Shown in pieces: positions 1-7,814 of a DNA stretch of 17,030 bases. Made by a program: the position numbers and the translations under genes. The DNA is taken from NCBI GenBank assembly GCA_964584125.1, contig CAZOYP010000055.1:1-17030 (forward strand), given 5' to 3'. Below the pieces are notes generated by a model. It was given only the letters and a program-made list of their open reading frames with translations, ran no database searches and had not been told where the DNA came from. The first letter of the stretch is position 1; the number at the start of each line of letters is the position of its first letter. The DNA is from Nitromaritima sp964584125 (GTDB lineage: Bacteria; Nitrospinota; Nitrospinia; Nitrospinales; VA-1).

Positions 1-2
1 AT

Positions 3-236
3 TTTGCCGCTCGGTTCACTGTTAAAGAAGCAGTCTTAAAGTGTTTTGGCACAGGGATGGCGGGTGGTATTTTATGGAAAGATATCGAGGTCGATAGATT
101 AAAGTCCGGCCAACCAATCTTAAACCTTTATGGAAAAGGTAAAAAAATGTTTGACCAACTCAAGCTAAAACAGATCCATATCTCTATTACTCATGATAAA
201 AGTCATGCAGTTGCCTATGCTATTGCTGAAAAATAA
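3..236 (+). CDS. acpS: Holo-[acyl-carrier-protein] synthase, C-terminal part (5' end outside window)
   Basis: AcpS transfers the 4'-phosphopantetheine arm of CoA onto a serine of apo-acyl carrier protein, making it active for fatty acid synthesis in the cytoplasm. The open frame enters from the left edge and ends at TAA 234-236, giving 77 visible residues. It begins with FAARFTVKEAVLKCFGTG, the signature of the AcpS family, in which the Glu of KEA helps bind Mg2+. The end carries the usual HISITHDKSHAVAYAI strand near the C-terminus. The N-terminal Mg-binding aspartate segment lies outside the window. A lipid A acyltransferase gene follows 67 bp downstream on the same strand, so both neighbours serve lipid metabolism. 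Identification is by motif recall, not by search. Confidence 0.88.
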   Translation, partial: FAARFTVKEAVLKCFGTGMAGGILWKDIEVDRLKSGQPILNLYGKGKKMFDQLKLKQIHISITHDKSHAVAYAIAEK

Positions 237-303
237 GCGCAGGCAAACGTATACCACTCCTTTTTATTGAGACTTTTCTTCGTTCTTACCAAAATCCTTC
301 TCT

Positions 304-1239
304 ATGAAAAAAATTAAAACCATAATAAAAATCAAACATCTCTTTGAATACTTCGTCGTTATATTTTTAATTTTTTTCTTAAAAAACTTATCAAGGAAAT
401 CAATATTTAAACTTAGTTGTCTCCTAGGTAATTGGTCATACCATTTAGCAATAAAAAGAAGAAAGATTGCCCTTACTAACCTAAATATTGCTTTTGGAGA
501 TAAGAAATCTAATGAAGAAAAAAAGAGGATTATTAAAAATTCTTTTATCCAGGTTGCATTATCAACACTACAGTCTTTATGGGTTTTAAGGAACCCTACT
601 CGAGTAAACCAATTAATTGAAGGAAATCCTGCCGGACTGGACCTGGTTCAAAAGTGCCTTTTGCGTCAAAAAGGTATTTTCTTTTTAACAGCTCATTATG
701 GGAATTGGGAAATTATGGGGATTGACCACGGGTATCGGGGAGTATGCAAACTCAACTCTATCATTCGACAACTAGACAATCCATACCTTGATGAAGTGGC
801 TTTAAAACTTAGAACCATTTCGGGCAATGGAATTTTTTGCAGAAATGAGCCTCTACTACAAATTGTACGTGCATTAAAAAATAATGAGGCTGTGGCAATT
901 ATGATGGATCAGAACACAGCAAAAGGAGGTGTTTTTGTAGATTTTTTTGGAAGAAAAGCAGCCACCCCTCGATCACTAGCTCGACTTAGCTATCGAACTG
1001 GGACTCCCATTATTCCTTTTTTTTGCCACCCTACTGAAAAGGGAACCTATCATATAAAATATGGACCTGAACTTCGACTTAAAAAAACAGGGCATAAAGA
1101 ACGAGATATTATCGAATGGACCCAAGAATGCGAAAAATTTATTGAAAAAATAATATGCAACACACCGGACCCATGGATTTGGGCCCATAGGAGATGGAAA
1201 ACTAGACCCCATGAAGAACAAAAAATAAAAATTTACTAA
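304..1239 (+). CDS. lpxL: Lipid A biosynthesis (KDO2-lipid A) acyltransferase, LpxL/HtrB family
   Basis: Enzymes of this family add a secondary acyl chain from acyl-ACP to lipid A at the inner face of the cytoplasmic membrane. The 311-residue product has the family length. It has one N-terminal hydrophobic segment (about residues 15-27), then the catalytic H-x4-E motif as HYGNWE at 131-136. The conserved MMDQN (200-204) and the C-terminal WIWAHRRWKTRP (291-302) follow. ATG at 304 is chosen because it puts the membrane segment right at the start, but no clear Shine-Dalgarno sequence precedes it. The gene lies just after acpS and converges with fliA, with only 15 bp between the stop codons. Which acyl chain or position it serves (LpxL or LpxM type) cannot be told from sequence alone. 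Confidence 0.85.
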   Translation: MKKIKTIIKIKHLFEYFVVIFLIFFLKNLSRKSIFKLSCLLGNWSYHLAIKRRKIALTNLNIAFGDKKSNEEKKRIIKNSFIQVALSTLQSLWVLRNPTRVNQLIEGNPAGLDLVQKCLLRQKGIFFLTAHYGNWEIMGIDHGYRGVCKLNSIIRQLDNPYLDEVALKLRTISGNGIFCRNEPLLQIVRALKNNEAVAIMMDQNTAKGGVFVDFFGRKAATPRSLARLSYRTGTPIIPFFCHPTEKGTYHIKYGPELRLKKTGHKERDIIEWTQECEKFIEKIICNTPDPWIWAHRRWKTRPHEEQKIKIY

Positions 1240-1256
1240 AAAAATTTTTATTTTTT
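1220..1256. terminator. GC-free inverted repeat between convergent lpxL and fliA
   Basis: The arms AAAAATAAAAATTT (1221-1234) and AAATTTTTATTTTT (1242-1255) pair perfectly over 14 bp around a 7-nt loop, extended by one more A-T pair. The lpxL stop codon is in the loop and the fliA stop overlaps the right end. Each strand reads out into a T-rich stretch, so it may act on both transcripts. With no G-C pairs the hairpin is weak and termination is an inference. Confidence 0.45.
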
Positions 1257-2016
1257 ATAATTCTTCCGCGATAATAGCTTTTAGTTTTGTACGTAAGCGA
1301 TATACTGCTTTGGAATGGATTTGAGAAACTCTAGACTCAGTAATATCCAGGACAGCTCCAATTTCTTTCATGGTTAATTCTTCGTAATAGTAAAGAGAAA
1401 CCATTAATCTTTCTTTTTCAGGCAAGGTGTCAATTGCTTTTGCTATAATTTCCTTAAGCTCAACAAGTCTGATCTGGGTCTGTGGGTCCGCATCAACTTT
1501 TCCTGCCAAACAATCAAGAAGGCTTTGTTGCTCACCCGATTCCTTAGCTATGCCAAGGTCTTCGAGACTGAAAATAGGTATACTTTTCGTTTCATTGAGA
1601 GTGTCATGAAATTGATCAAGGCTAATACCCATTTCTTTAGCTACTTCTTCATCTTCTGGTTGCCGCCTTAGTTTTGATTGAAGCGCAACTACTACTTTAT
1701 CTACCTGAGATGCTTTTTGTCTAATTGATCTTGGAACCCAATCCATAGAACGCAACTCATCCAGAATAGCACCACGTACTCTAAACTCTGCGTAGGTTTT
1801 AAACTTAGCCCCACGACTAGAATCATATTTTGAAATCGCATCCATCAATCCTAAGACACCCACACTAATCAAATCATCCACCTCTATATGAGGCGGAAGA
1901 CGCATCGCAATACGATTGGCCACATACTTGATCATCGGACTATACTTCTTAATCACTTCTTCTCGGTTTTCATCCGTAATCTCAGTTTCTTCTACTATTT
2001 GTTGTTTGCTGGCCAT
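1255..2016 (-). CDS. fliA: RNA polymerase sigma factor FliA (sigma-28, flagellar)
   Basis: FliA directs RNA polymerase to late flagellar and chemotaxis promoters. The 253-residue product has the normal size. Region 2 runs from about residue 24 to 95 and contains YSPMIKYVANRIAMRLPPHIEVDDLISVG in two adjacent blocks, followed by GAKFKTYAEFRVRGAILDEL and RSMDWVPRSIR, typical of the FliA/SigD/WhiG group. Region 4 lies near residues 198-243 and begins LPEKERLMVSLYYYEELTMK, followed by the helix-turn-helix EIGAVLDITESRVSQIHSKA. ATG at 2016 has a GGA about 8 nt upstream. It is the last gene of the flhA-flhF-flhG block, an order shared by many flagellated bacteria. An anti-sigma factor FlgM, if present, is outside the window. 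Confidence 0.95.
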   Translation of the reverse strand: MASKQQIVEETEITDENREEVIKKYSPMIKYVANRIAMRLPPHIEVDDLISVGVLGLMDAISKYDSSRGAKFKTYAEFRVRGAILDELRSMDWVPRSIRQKASQVDKVVVALQSKLRRQPEDEEVAKEMGISLDQFHDTLNETKSIPIFSLEDLGIAKESGEQQSLLDCLAGKVDADPQTQIRLVELKEIIAKAIDTLPEKERLMVSLYYYEELTMKEIGAVLDITESRVSQIHSKAVYRLRTKLKAIIAEEL

Positions 2017-2146
2017 TTAATTTATCCACTCTAAAGAGCTGTTGACTAATCGATTGAAAGAAGTTATTTCTTGATTTATTTTTTTCTCTTTCTTTTTCAG
2101 CTTGCTCCTCAAGTTCAGAGGGTTTTATAAAAACCTTCGCTAACAC
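1982..2146 (-). CDS. Possible small basic protein between the 2-TM gene and fliA
   Basis: A 54-codon frame starts at GTG 2146, two bases after the stop of the preceding gene, and ends at TGA 1982 inside the first codons of fliA, in a different frame. The product would begin VLAKVFIKPSELEEQAEKER and continue basic and hydrophilic to SISQQLFRVDKLNGQQ, with no membrane segment. It fills the only gap between the two genes, and the tight spacing would suit translational coupling. Against it: AAGG touches the GTG with no spacer, so there is no properly placed ribosome site, and I recognise no family. A frameshifted extension of the preceding acidic-tailed protein is another possibility. Confidence 0.33.
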   Translation of the reverse strand: MLAKVFIKPSELEEQAEKEREKNKSRNNFFQSISQQLFRVDKLNGQQTTNSRRN

Positions 2147-2147
2147 C

Positions 2148-2423
2148 TTAAGGATTAACCACTGTTGATTCTTGAGTTGGCTCTTGGTCTATTTCACCCT
2201 TCTCTTCAACCTCCTCTTCAACCTCATCAACCATTGGATCTTCTTCATCGTTAATTAGTAAACCAACTAACCACAATAGCACTCCGAAGAGCACCCCACC
2301 ACCCAAACCCCTTAAAACAGAGGTAGTAGCTGTGGCACCAAACAAAAAACTACCAATACTCAAAAAACCAAATGAAAAAACTGCCAATCCCAAAGCCCAT
2401 TTGTTGATAATAGAAGAATTCAT
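2148..2423 (-). CDS. Small two-TM membrane protein with acidic tail, coupled to flhG
   Basis: I do not recognise this family. The 91-residue product has two hydrophobic segments: about residues 8-30 (ALGLAVFSFGFLSIGSFLFG) and about 37-58 (LRGLGGGVLFGVLLWLVGLL). A highly acidic C-terminal tail rich in Glu and Asp follows. The start at ATG 2423 forms an ATGA overlap with the flhG stop (TGA 2422-2420), a classic coupling arrangement. A longer frame from TTG 2447 exists but would overlap flhG by 28 bp. Its place between flhG and fliA suggests a flagellar or membrane-associated role, but no function can be assigned. The glycine-rich second helix (RGLGGGVLFG) could favour helix packing. Confidence 0.7.
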   Translation of the reverse strand: MNSSIINKWALGLAVFSFGFLSIGSFLFGATATTSVLRGLGGGVLFGVLLWLVGLLINDEEDPMVDEVEEEVEEKGEIDQEPTQESTVVNP

Positions 2424-3286
2424 TGGACGGTGAATGCCGTTCGCCAAAATAAGGTAGACCGTTCTTTATCAGACACAAACTGCTGCTCGTCGATCATCTT
2501 TTGAGCTAATTGATTAATGCACTGAGTCACTTTGGAGTGTGGATATAATTCCGAAAAAGCTTTTTGCTGTCTTACAGCTTTAGTGACAATCGAGTCTGAC
2601 AAAATATAACCAAGATATTCGACGGAAACATTCGGCAAAAACCTATCCGCAACAGCAGCTAAGTTCCTAAATATCAGTTGGGCTTCTGCTTCTGAATTAA
2701 CCGAGTTTATTATAACTCGAAAATATTGTTGTGCATGTTTTATATTTAGCGTTTTAATAAGCGCATAAACATCTGTCAAAGAAGTGGGTTCTGTCGTAGC
2801 AATCAGAATGATTTCATGTGCTGCACTACAAAAGTATGTGACATTTGTGGAAATACCTGCTCCTGTATCAAATATTAGAAAATCATATCCATTGCTAACT
2901 TGATCTAATTCTTCCATGAGTACTATTTTTTTTTCATCATCGAGTTGGGTAAGTTCCTGCAATCCACCCCCGGCTGGAAGCAGGTGGATACCTGCTGGTC
3001 CTTTAGTGATGATATCTTGAACATTTTTTTTTCCAGATAATACATGCCCAATATGGAACTTTGGATTAAGCCCTAAGAGAATATCAATATTGTTTAAACC
3101 CAAGTCTGCATCCACAACAAGAACTTTTTTGCCTCGCTTAGAGAACGAACACGCTAGGTTGGCAACAATATTTGTTTTCCCAACGCCGCCTTTACCACTA
3201 CTCACAGCTAATACTCTTAAGGAAGAAGATTTCATTTTATTTGAAACTATATTTTTCAAAGTTCTTGCTTGGTTTCCTGTAACCAC
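2420..3286 (-). CDS. flhG: FlhG (FleN/YlxH) MinD-type ATPase controlling flagellar number
   Basis: FlhG is a membrane-associated ParA/MinD-family ATPase that limits flagellar number and stimulates the FlhF GTPase. The 288-residue product shows the deviant Walker A SSGKGGVGKTN (29-39), the switch segment VVDADLGLNNIDILLG (57-72) and Walker B-like FDTGAGI (139-145). The start is GTG 3286, preceded by GAGGG at 7 nt. It is supported by residues 5-11, NQARTLK, which match the N-terminal DQAxxLR motif through which FlhG proteins activate FlhF, with Asn replacing Asp. The C-terminus is amphipathic (TLFWRTAFTV), as expected for a membrane-targeting helix. It lies 26 bp after flhF and overlaps the next gene by 4 bp. 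Confidence 0.95.
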   Translation of the reverse strand: MVTGNQARTLKNIVSNKMKSSSLRVLAVSSGKGGVGKTNIVANLACSFSKRGKKVLVVDADLGLNNIDILLGLNPKFHIGHVLSGKKNVQDIITKGPAGIHLLPAGGGLQELTQLDDEKKIVLMEELDQVSNGYDFLIFDTGAGISTNVTYFCSAAHEIILIATTEPTSLTDVYALIKTLNIKHAQQYFRVIINSVNSEAEAQLIFRNLAAVADRFLPNVSVEYLGYILSDSIVTKAVRQQKAFSELYPHSKVTQCINQLAQKMIDEQQFVSDKERSTLFWRTAFTVQ

Positions 3287-3312
3287 AATATTGCCCTCAA
3301 TTTATCCCTATT

Positions 3313-4398
3313 TCAGTTAAAAATCAAACGAATTACCCTATTCTGAACAGCAACTTCAATATCTTCCGGAACCCTCTGACCTGTAGTTAAATATGATAAT
3401 GGAAGGCGAGTTCGCAAAGAAAAATTTAATATCGAACCAAAGTTTAAGCCCTCATCTATCTTAGTGAATAACACACGATTGATCCCTAGCGGAGAAAACT
3501 GTTTATAAGATTTCATAAACTGTTTTTCGTTAGATCCCAAGCTCAAAACGAGATGTGTTTCAACTTCAGATAATCCTTCAAATACTTCAGACAATTGGGT
3601 GGAATAGCTATGATCCTTATGACATCGGCCCATTGTGTCAATTAAAACGACATCCTTGTCGGAATGACGCTTCACACACTCTTCAAAGCTAAGGCGGTCT
3701 TGAGCGGTTTCTACAGGTATGCCCATAATATCCCCGTAAATCTGCAGTTGTTCAATACCACCGACACGAAAAGTATCTAGAGATATAAGTACTACTTTCT
3801 TTTTTTGTCGATAAATGAGGTCAGCAGCAATTTTAGAAATTGTGGTCGTCTTTCCCGCTCCAGTTGGCCCGACAAGAACAACTTTTTTAGATGAGCTGGC
3901 ATTGGAAGCTTCAATGCCACCTCGACAAACGATCAATCTCTTCATAATTTTCACAAACTCACCCTTTAAAGCATCAGCATTATCATTCAAAAGTGATACC
4001 TTTGAGAAAATTTTGGCAACGATTTTTTCATCCAACCCATTTTCTGTCAACTTAGAAAACAAATTAAGTTGAGGACTCTTTATACCTAAGGACTTTGCAC
4101 GTTCAGTTTGGCTAAGGAGTGAATACATTAAAGATTTTATATCTGGTTCGACTTCACTACTAAAGCTCGGCACTGTAAAAGCAGTTTCTGAAGCCTTTAC
4201 CTTTACCCCTGTCTCAACATTATTTGTTGCGGAATCTATGGCAGCTGTAATTTCAACCCTAGATGCTTTTCCTCCATGCCATCCTGAATTATCGCGAATG
4301 GAACGTGTTGTCATAATAAGGGCATCGCTTCCCATTTCTTGCTTTATAGAGGAAAGTGCCTCGCTATAATTATCTGCAACATATTTTTTAATTTGCAT
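3313..4398 (-). CDS. flhF: FlhF, SRP-type GTPase for flagellar placement
   Basis: FlhF is a signal-recognition-particle-family GTPase that marks the site of flagellar assembly at the inner membrane. The 361-residue length is close to the Bacillus protein. It opens with the typical MQIKKYVADNYSEALSSIKQ, then a variable linker to about residue 85, a helical N domain (about 86-165) and the G domain. G-domain motifs: P-loop GPTGAGKTT (177-185), DTFRVGGIEQL (208-218), DTMGR (254-258) and TKIDEG (312-317). The last block, LSYLTTGQRVPEDIEVA, is the conserved C-terminal element. The third motif has Met where DTAGR is usual. ATG 4398 overlaps the end of flhA by 11 bp, suggesting coupling. Confidence 0.96.
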   Translation of the reverse strand: MQIKKYVADNYSEALSSIKQEMGSDALIMTTRSIRDNSGWHGGKASRVEITAAIDSATNNVETGVKVKASETAFTVPSFSSEVEPDIKSLMYSLLSQTERAKSLGIKSPQLNLFSKLTENGLDEKIVAKIFSKVSLLNDNADALKGEFVKIMKRLIVCRGGIEASNASSSKKVVLVGPTGAGKTTTISKIAADLIYRQKKKVVLISLDTFRVGGIEQLQIYGDIMGIPVETAQDRLSFEECVKRHSDKDVVLIDTMGRCHKDHSYSTQLSEVFEGLSEVETHLVLSLGSNEKQFMKSYKQFSPLGINRVLFTKIDEGLNFGSILNFSLRTRLPLSYLTTGQRVPEDIEVAVQNRVIRLIFN

Positions 4399-6478
4399 TC
4401 AGGTTCACCACTTTCAATGTTTTAATTTGTACAGAGGGAGTAATCTCGCTATGGGATAATACAGCTAAATCTGGCATAAAACGCTCGACAAACTTACGTA
4501 AATGGTGCCGAATCCCCGGCGATGCCAACAATACTGGAGATGTCTCCATTTGGGGGGTCATCTCCTCAACTGCTCCTTGCAATTCAACCAATAACTTTTC
4601 TGCTATCGTAGGCTCCAAAGCCAAGAACGACGCCACTTCTGTTCTTTGAATAGAACCCTGAATAAGCTCTTCTACTTGACGGTCCAGGGTCACAACAGAT
4701 AAAGAGCCATCGGACGATTGAAACTGTTTGGTAATAGGACGAGCCATAGCCTGACGCACATATTCAGTCAAAACATCCGTATCCTGTGTACTTGGGCCAT
4801 AATCGGCTAACTGCTCAAGGATTGTCCTCAAATCGCGAATAGAAACCTGTTCTTTTAATAGATTCTGTAAAACCTTTTGTACTTTTCCAAGTGACAATAC
4901 ATCTGGAATCAATTCCTCGATTACCTTTGGATTACTCTCTTTAAATTTATCAATAAGGGACTGGGCTTCCTGTCTACCCAAAAGTTCTGATGCATGTCGC
5001 TTGATAGTTTCTTTAATGTGGGTAGTAATAACTGTCGAAGGATCTACTACGGTATAACCAGCCATTTGAGCCTTCTGCTTATCTGATGTTGTAATCCATA
5101 CTGCGGGAAGACCAAATGTTGGTTCTGTTGTCTGAATACCATCAATCTCTTTTTCAATCGTTCCTGGGTTCATAGCAAGTAAACGACCGGTCATGATTGA
5201 CCCTCGAGATACTTCTACTCCTTTAATAAGGATTCCATACTCGCTGGACTTTAATTGTAGGTTATCTCGAATGTGAAGTGGAGGAACAATAAAACCCATC
5301 TCTAAAGCAAATTGCCGTCGTACAGATTTTATTCTATCAAGTAATTCTCCATTGCTATCTGCATCAACTAGAGGAATCAGTTCATAGCCAACCTCCAACT
5401 CCATTACATCAAGAGGCAAAATAGACTCTACGCGTTCAGGGGTAGGAGCTTTTGCATCCTCTTCCTTCTTACGGTTCTCAATTAGAGCTTTTCTACTTGT
5501 ATCTTTAAACTCATTAAATCCAATTACCCCTGCAATTATCGACATTAAAAAAAATGGGAGATGCGGTAACCCAGGAATCATTCCAAAAAAGAAAAGTATT
5601 GCTGAAGCAATAAGAAAAGCATAGGGCTGATTGAGCAGTTGACTGATAAGCTGCTGCGGTAGGTTTTTATCTGCAGTCGCTCGAGTGACAACAAGACCCG
5701 CCGCTGTAGACACAACTAATGCCGGCAATTGTGAAACCAAACCATCGCCTATCGTCAACAAAGTGTAAACCTGTGCGGCTTCACTAATCTCCATATCCTG
5801 CTGAAATACCCCTATGCTAAACCCACCAAGAATATTAACAACTGTAATTAAGATTCCAGCAATAGCATCACCTCTTACAAATCGAATAGCACCATCCATT
5901 GAACCATAAAAATCAGCCTCCTGTTCCAGCATTTGTCTTCTATCTCGGGCCTGTTTTTCAGTTATAAGGCCCGCATTGAGATCGGCGTCAATACTCATCT
6001 GCTTCCCTGGAATTGCATCCAAAGTAAAACGTGCGGCCACCTCCGATGTCCTTACCGAACCTTTAGTTATAACAATAAAGTTTATCATAACAAGAATGAT
6101 GAAAATTACTGTTCCAACTACAAAGTTTCCTCCAACAACAAACGACCCGAAGGACTCAATCACCTGACCTGCCGCACCAGTTCCTTCGCTACCATGCAAA
6201 AGGATGATTCGCGTCGATGCCACGTTAAGAGATAACCTTATTAAAGTAACAATAAGCAAAAGTGACGGGAATACTGAAAAATCTAATGGTCCTCGCATGA
6301 AGACCGACACTAACAAAATAATCAAAGCAAAAGTAATACTGAAGGAAAGAAACAGATCCAACGCAAATGGCGGAATGGGCATCACCATAACTGCCAAAAC
6401 CACAACCACCCCAAAACCAATCAAATACTCTTGAGGCCTCTGAATAAGTGACTTTAACAAGGAAGTTTGTTGTTCCAT
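4388..6478 (-). CDS. flhA: Flagellar type III export gate protein FlhA
   Basis: FlhA is the large export-gate component that forms a cytoplasmic nonameric ring receiving substrates and chaperones, and couples export to the proton motive force. The 696-residue product has about eight membrane segments in its first 310 residues. These are interrupted by the conserved FHIPEP loop (about 141-207), which contains PGKQMSIDADLNAGLI and FYGSMDGAIRFVRGDAI. The cytoplasmic domain follows from about residue 345. ATG 6478 is preceded by GGTG at a short distance. It starts a separate block after a 244-bp gap from flhB, with a candidate sigma-54 promoter in the gap (6624-6639), and overlaps flhF. Confidence 0.97.
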   Translation of the reverse strand: MEQQTSLLKSLIQRPQEYLIGFGVVVVLAVMVMPIPPFALDLFLSFSITFALIILLVSVFMRGPLDFSVFPSLLLIVTLIRLSLNVASTRIILLHGSEGTGAAGQVIESFGSFVVGGNFVVGTVIFIILVMINFIVITKGSVRTSEVAARFTLDAIPGKQMSIDADLNAGLITEKQARDRRQMLEQEADFYGSMDGAIRFVRGDAIAGILITVVNILGGFSIGVFQQDMEISEAAQVYTLLTIGDGLVSQLPALVVSTAAGLVVTRATADKNLPQQLISQLLNQPYAFLIASAILFFFGMIPGLPHLPFFLMSIIAGVIGFNEFKDTSRKALIENRKKEEDAKAPTPERVESILPLDVMELEVGYELIPLVDADSNGELLDRIKSVRRQFALEMGFIVPPLHIRDNLQLKSSEYGILIKGVEVSRGSIMTGRLLAMNPGTIEKEIDGIQTTEPTFGLPAVWITTSDKQKAQMAGYTVVDPSTVITTHIKETIKRHASELLGRQEAQSLIDKFKESNPKVIEELIPDVLSLGKVQKVLQNLLKEQVSIRDLRTILEQLADYGPSTQDTDVLTEYVRQAMARPITKQFQSSDGSLSVVTLDRQVEELIQGSIQRTEVASFLALEPTIAEKLLVELQGAVEEMTPQMETSPVLLASPGIRHHLRKFVERFMPDLAVLSHSEITPSVQIKTLKVVNLNAN

Positions 6479-6623
6479 AAATACACCGTTTCAATCAAAA
6501 TTTTGACGCACGAGCTAAATCTAAAAAAAAGCCCACAAACCATTATAATAAAATGAGTTAAACTAAATTAATTAATTGATCCTGCTTCTAAATTGGCCTA
6601 ATACCAAGATATTAAGATAATAT

Positions 6624-6639
6624 TGCAAAGTCTATGCCT
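6624..6639 (-). promoter_or_regulatory. Candidate sigma-54 promoter for flhA-flhF-flhG-fliA
   Basis: On the minus strand, AGGCATAGACTTTGCA aligns with the consensus TGGCACGN4TTGCA. GGCA and TTGCA are intact, and the GG (-24) and GC (-12) pairs are correctly spaced. T1, C6 and G7 are mismatched. It would start transcription near 6612, leaving a leader of about 130 nt before flhA. Confidence 0.45.
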
Positions 6640-6646
6640 GATTAAA

Positions 6647-6667
6647 AAACTTTATTATTTAAAGTTT
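6647..6667. repeat. Inverted repeat upstream of the flhA promoter candidate
   Basis: AAACTTTA (6647-6654) and TAAAGTTT (6660-6667) form an 8-bp perfect inverted repeat around TTATT. It lies just upstream of the candidate sigma-54 element on the minus strand, centred about 45 bp before the predicted transcript start. It might be an operator. TAAAGTTT is also the -35 core of sigma-28 promoters, but no matching -10 box follows on either strand. Confidence 0.3.
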
Positions 6668-6711
6668 ATGGACTTAAAAGTAGGAAGGTTTATGCTTTGG
6701 TCAAGAAGAGG

Positions 6712-6736
6712 AAACATCTTAATTATATAGATGTTT
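6712..6736. repeat. Hairpin at the flhB stop codon
   Basis: AAACATCT (6712-6719) and AGATGTTT (6729-6736) pair over 8 bp with a 9-nt AT loop containing the flhB stop codon. On the flhB strand it is followed by CCTCTTCTTG rather than a T tract, so an intrinsic terminator is doubtful. It may mark the 3' end or a processing point of the fliO-flhB transcript. Confidence 0.35.
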
Positions 6737-7796
6737 TGCCTTTTAGTTTGAAAACATAGGCCAAAATTTCAGCGACAGCCTTATACAAACTAGCAGGAAT
6801 TAGTTGCCCAACATCTACAGTTTTATATAACGTTCTTGCCAGGGGCTTATCCTCTACCAAGGGAATATTGCTTCCCTTCGCAATTTCACGAATCTTGAGT
6901 GCTATTTCATTTTGACCCTTAGCAACGACCACAGGTGCTGCATCATTTTCTGTATCATATTTAATAGCAACAGAAAAGTGGGTCGGGTTTGTGATCACTA
7001 CATCCGCTTGAGGCACTGCAGCCATCATTCGGCGGCGTACCATTTCCATTTGGACACTCCGGATTCGTTGCTTGATTTGTGGGTTACCTTCCAAGTCTTT
7101 ACGTTCATCCCTTACTTCCTGTTTGGTCATACGAAGGTTCTCTAGATAGGTATATTTCTGGAAAGAAAAATCTAGTGCCGCCAAAAAAATCATGACAATA
7201 AGTACCTTGATCATGATCTCAACCATCACTTCTCCCATGAAAAGAAGTGTTTGCCCTACCCCGTAACCCATAAGCACTGGTATCTCATCCCAGTGACTAT
7301 TAATAGTCTGGTAGGCAATAATAGAAACTATAGAAATTTTAAATAGTGACTTGAATAACTCTACAATAGAGTTTTTTGAGAAAATACGGCCAAACCCTTT
7401 TAGTGGGTTCAGCTTGTTCCATTTAGGGCTTAAGGGATTTAGTGAAAACTTAAGACCACCCGTTTGAAAAACACTGGCAAGCACGCCAGCTAACATAATA
7501 ATAATTAGTATTGGGGCAACAATATAAAAAAAACTTTCCATGTTCCACTTCATAAGACCAAAAAACTCAGAAGAATTCAGGCTAATTGTCCCCATCTCAG
7601 CCAAGTTAGAATACCAAGTTTTAATGACAGTCTCAGTGGCATGCTTCCCTGCCATGGAAAATGCGATAATGCTGGCAAGTAAAACAAATGAAGAGGATAT
7701 CTCGCGACTCTGCGCAAAATTACCTTTATCCTGAGTATCGCTAATCCGCTTGGACGATGCCTCTTCAGTTTTTTGATCTTTATTTTCTTCAGCCAT
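6723..7796 (-). CDS. flhB: Flagellar export switch protein FlhB
   Basis: FlhB sits with FliPQR and FlhA in the export gate and switches substrate class from rod/hook to filament after cleaving itself. The 357-residue product has the family form. The N-terminus is soluble with TEEASSKRISDTQDKGNFAQ then SREISS, followed by four membrane segments up to about residue 210. The cytoplasmic domain holds the autocleavage motif N270-P271-T272-H273 (VVITNPTHFSVAIKYD). The catalytic Asn-Pro is intact, so self-cleavage is expected. It starts 18 bp after fliR at ATG 7796 with only a weak GAG as ribosome site, suggesting coupling. It is the last gene of the fliO block. Confidence 0.97.
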   Translation of the reverse strand: MAEENKDQKTEEASSKRISDTQDKGNFAQSREISSSFVLLASIIAFSMAGKHATETVIKTWYSNLAEMGTISLNSSEFFGLMKWNMESFFYIVAPILIIIMLAGVLASVFQTGGLKFSLNPLSPKWNKLNPLKGFGRIFSKNSIVELFKSLFKISIVSIIAYQTINSHWDEIPVLMGYGVGQTLLFMGEVMVEIMIKVLIVMIFLAALDFSFQKYTYLENLRMTKQEVRDERKDLEGNPQIKQRIRSVQMEMVRRRMMAAVPQADVVITNPTHFSVAIKYDTENDAAPVVVAKGQNEIALKIREIAKGSNIPLVEDKPLARTLYKTVDVGQLIPASLYKAVAEILAYVFKLKGKTSI

Positions 7797-7814
7797 TGTA
7801 AAGCTCGCGAAGAG

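Noticed and set aside
2424..2447. TTG-started extension of the 2-TM gene
   Set aside because: It lengthens the overlap with flhG to 28 bp and loses the ATGA coupling arrangement.
5933..6235. 100-codon plus-strand frame inside flhA
   Set aside because: Antisense to the FHIPEP region of flhA, with no ribosome site or recognisable protein features.
6225..6494. 89-codon minus-strand frame over the start of flhA
   Set aside because: It overlaps the 5' part of flhA in another frame, and flhA there encodes a conserved membrane sequence.
6647..6667. Sigma-28 promoter suggested by TAAAGTTT on both strands
   Set aside because: No GCCGATAA-like -10 box at the required spacing on either strand.
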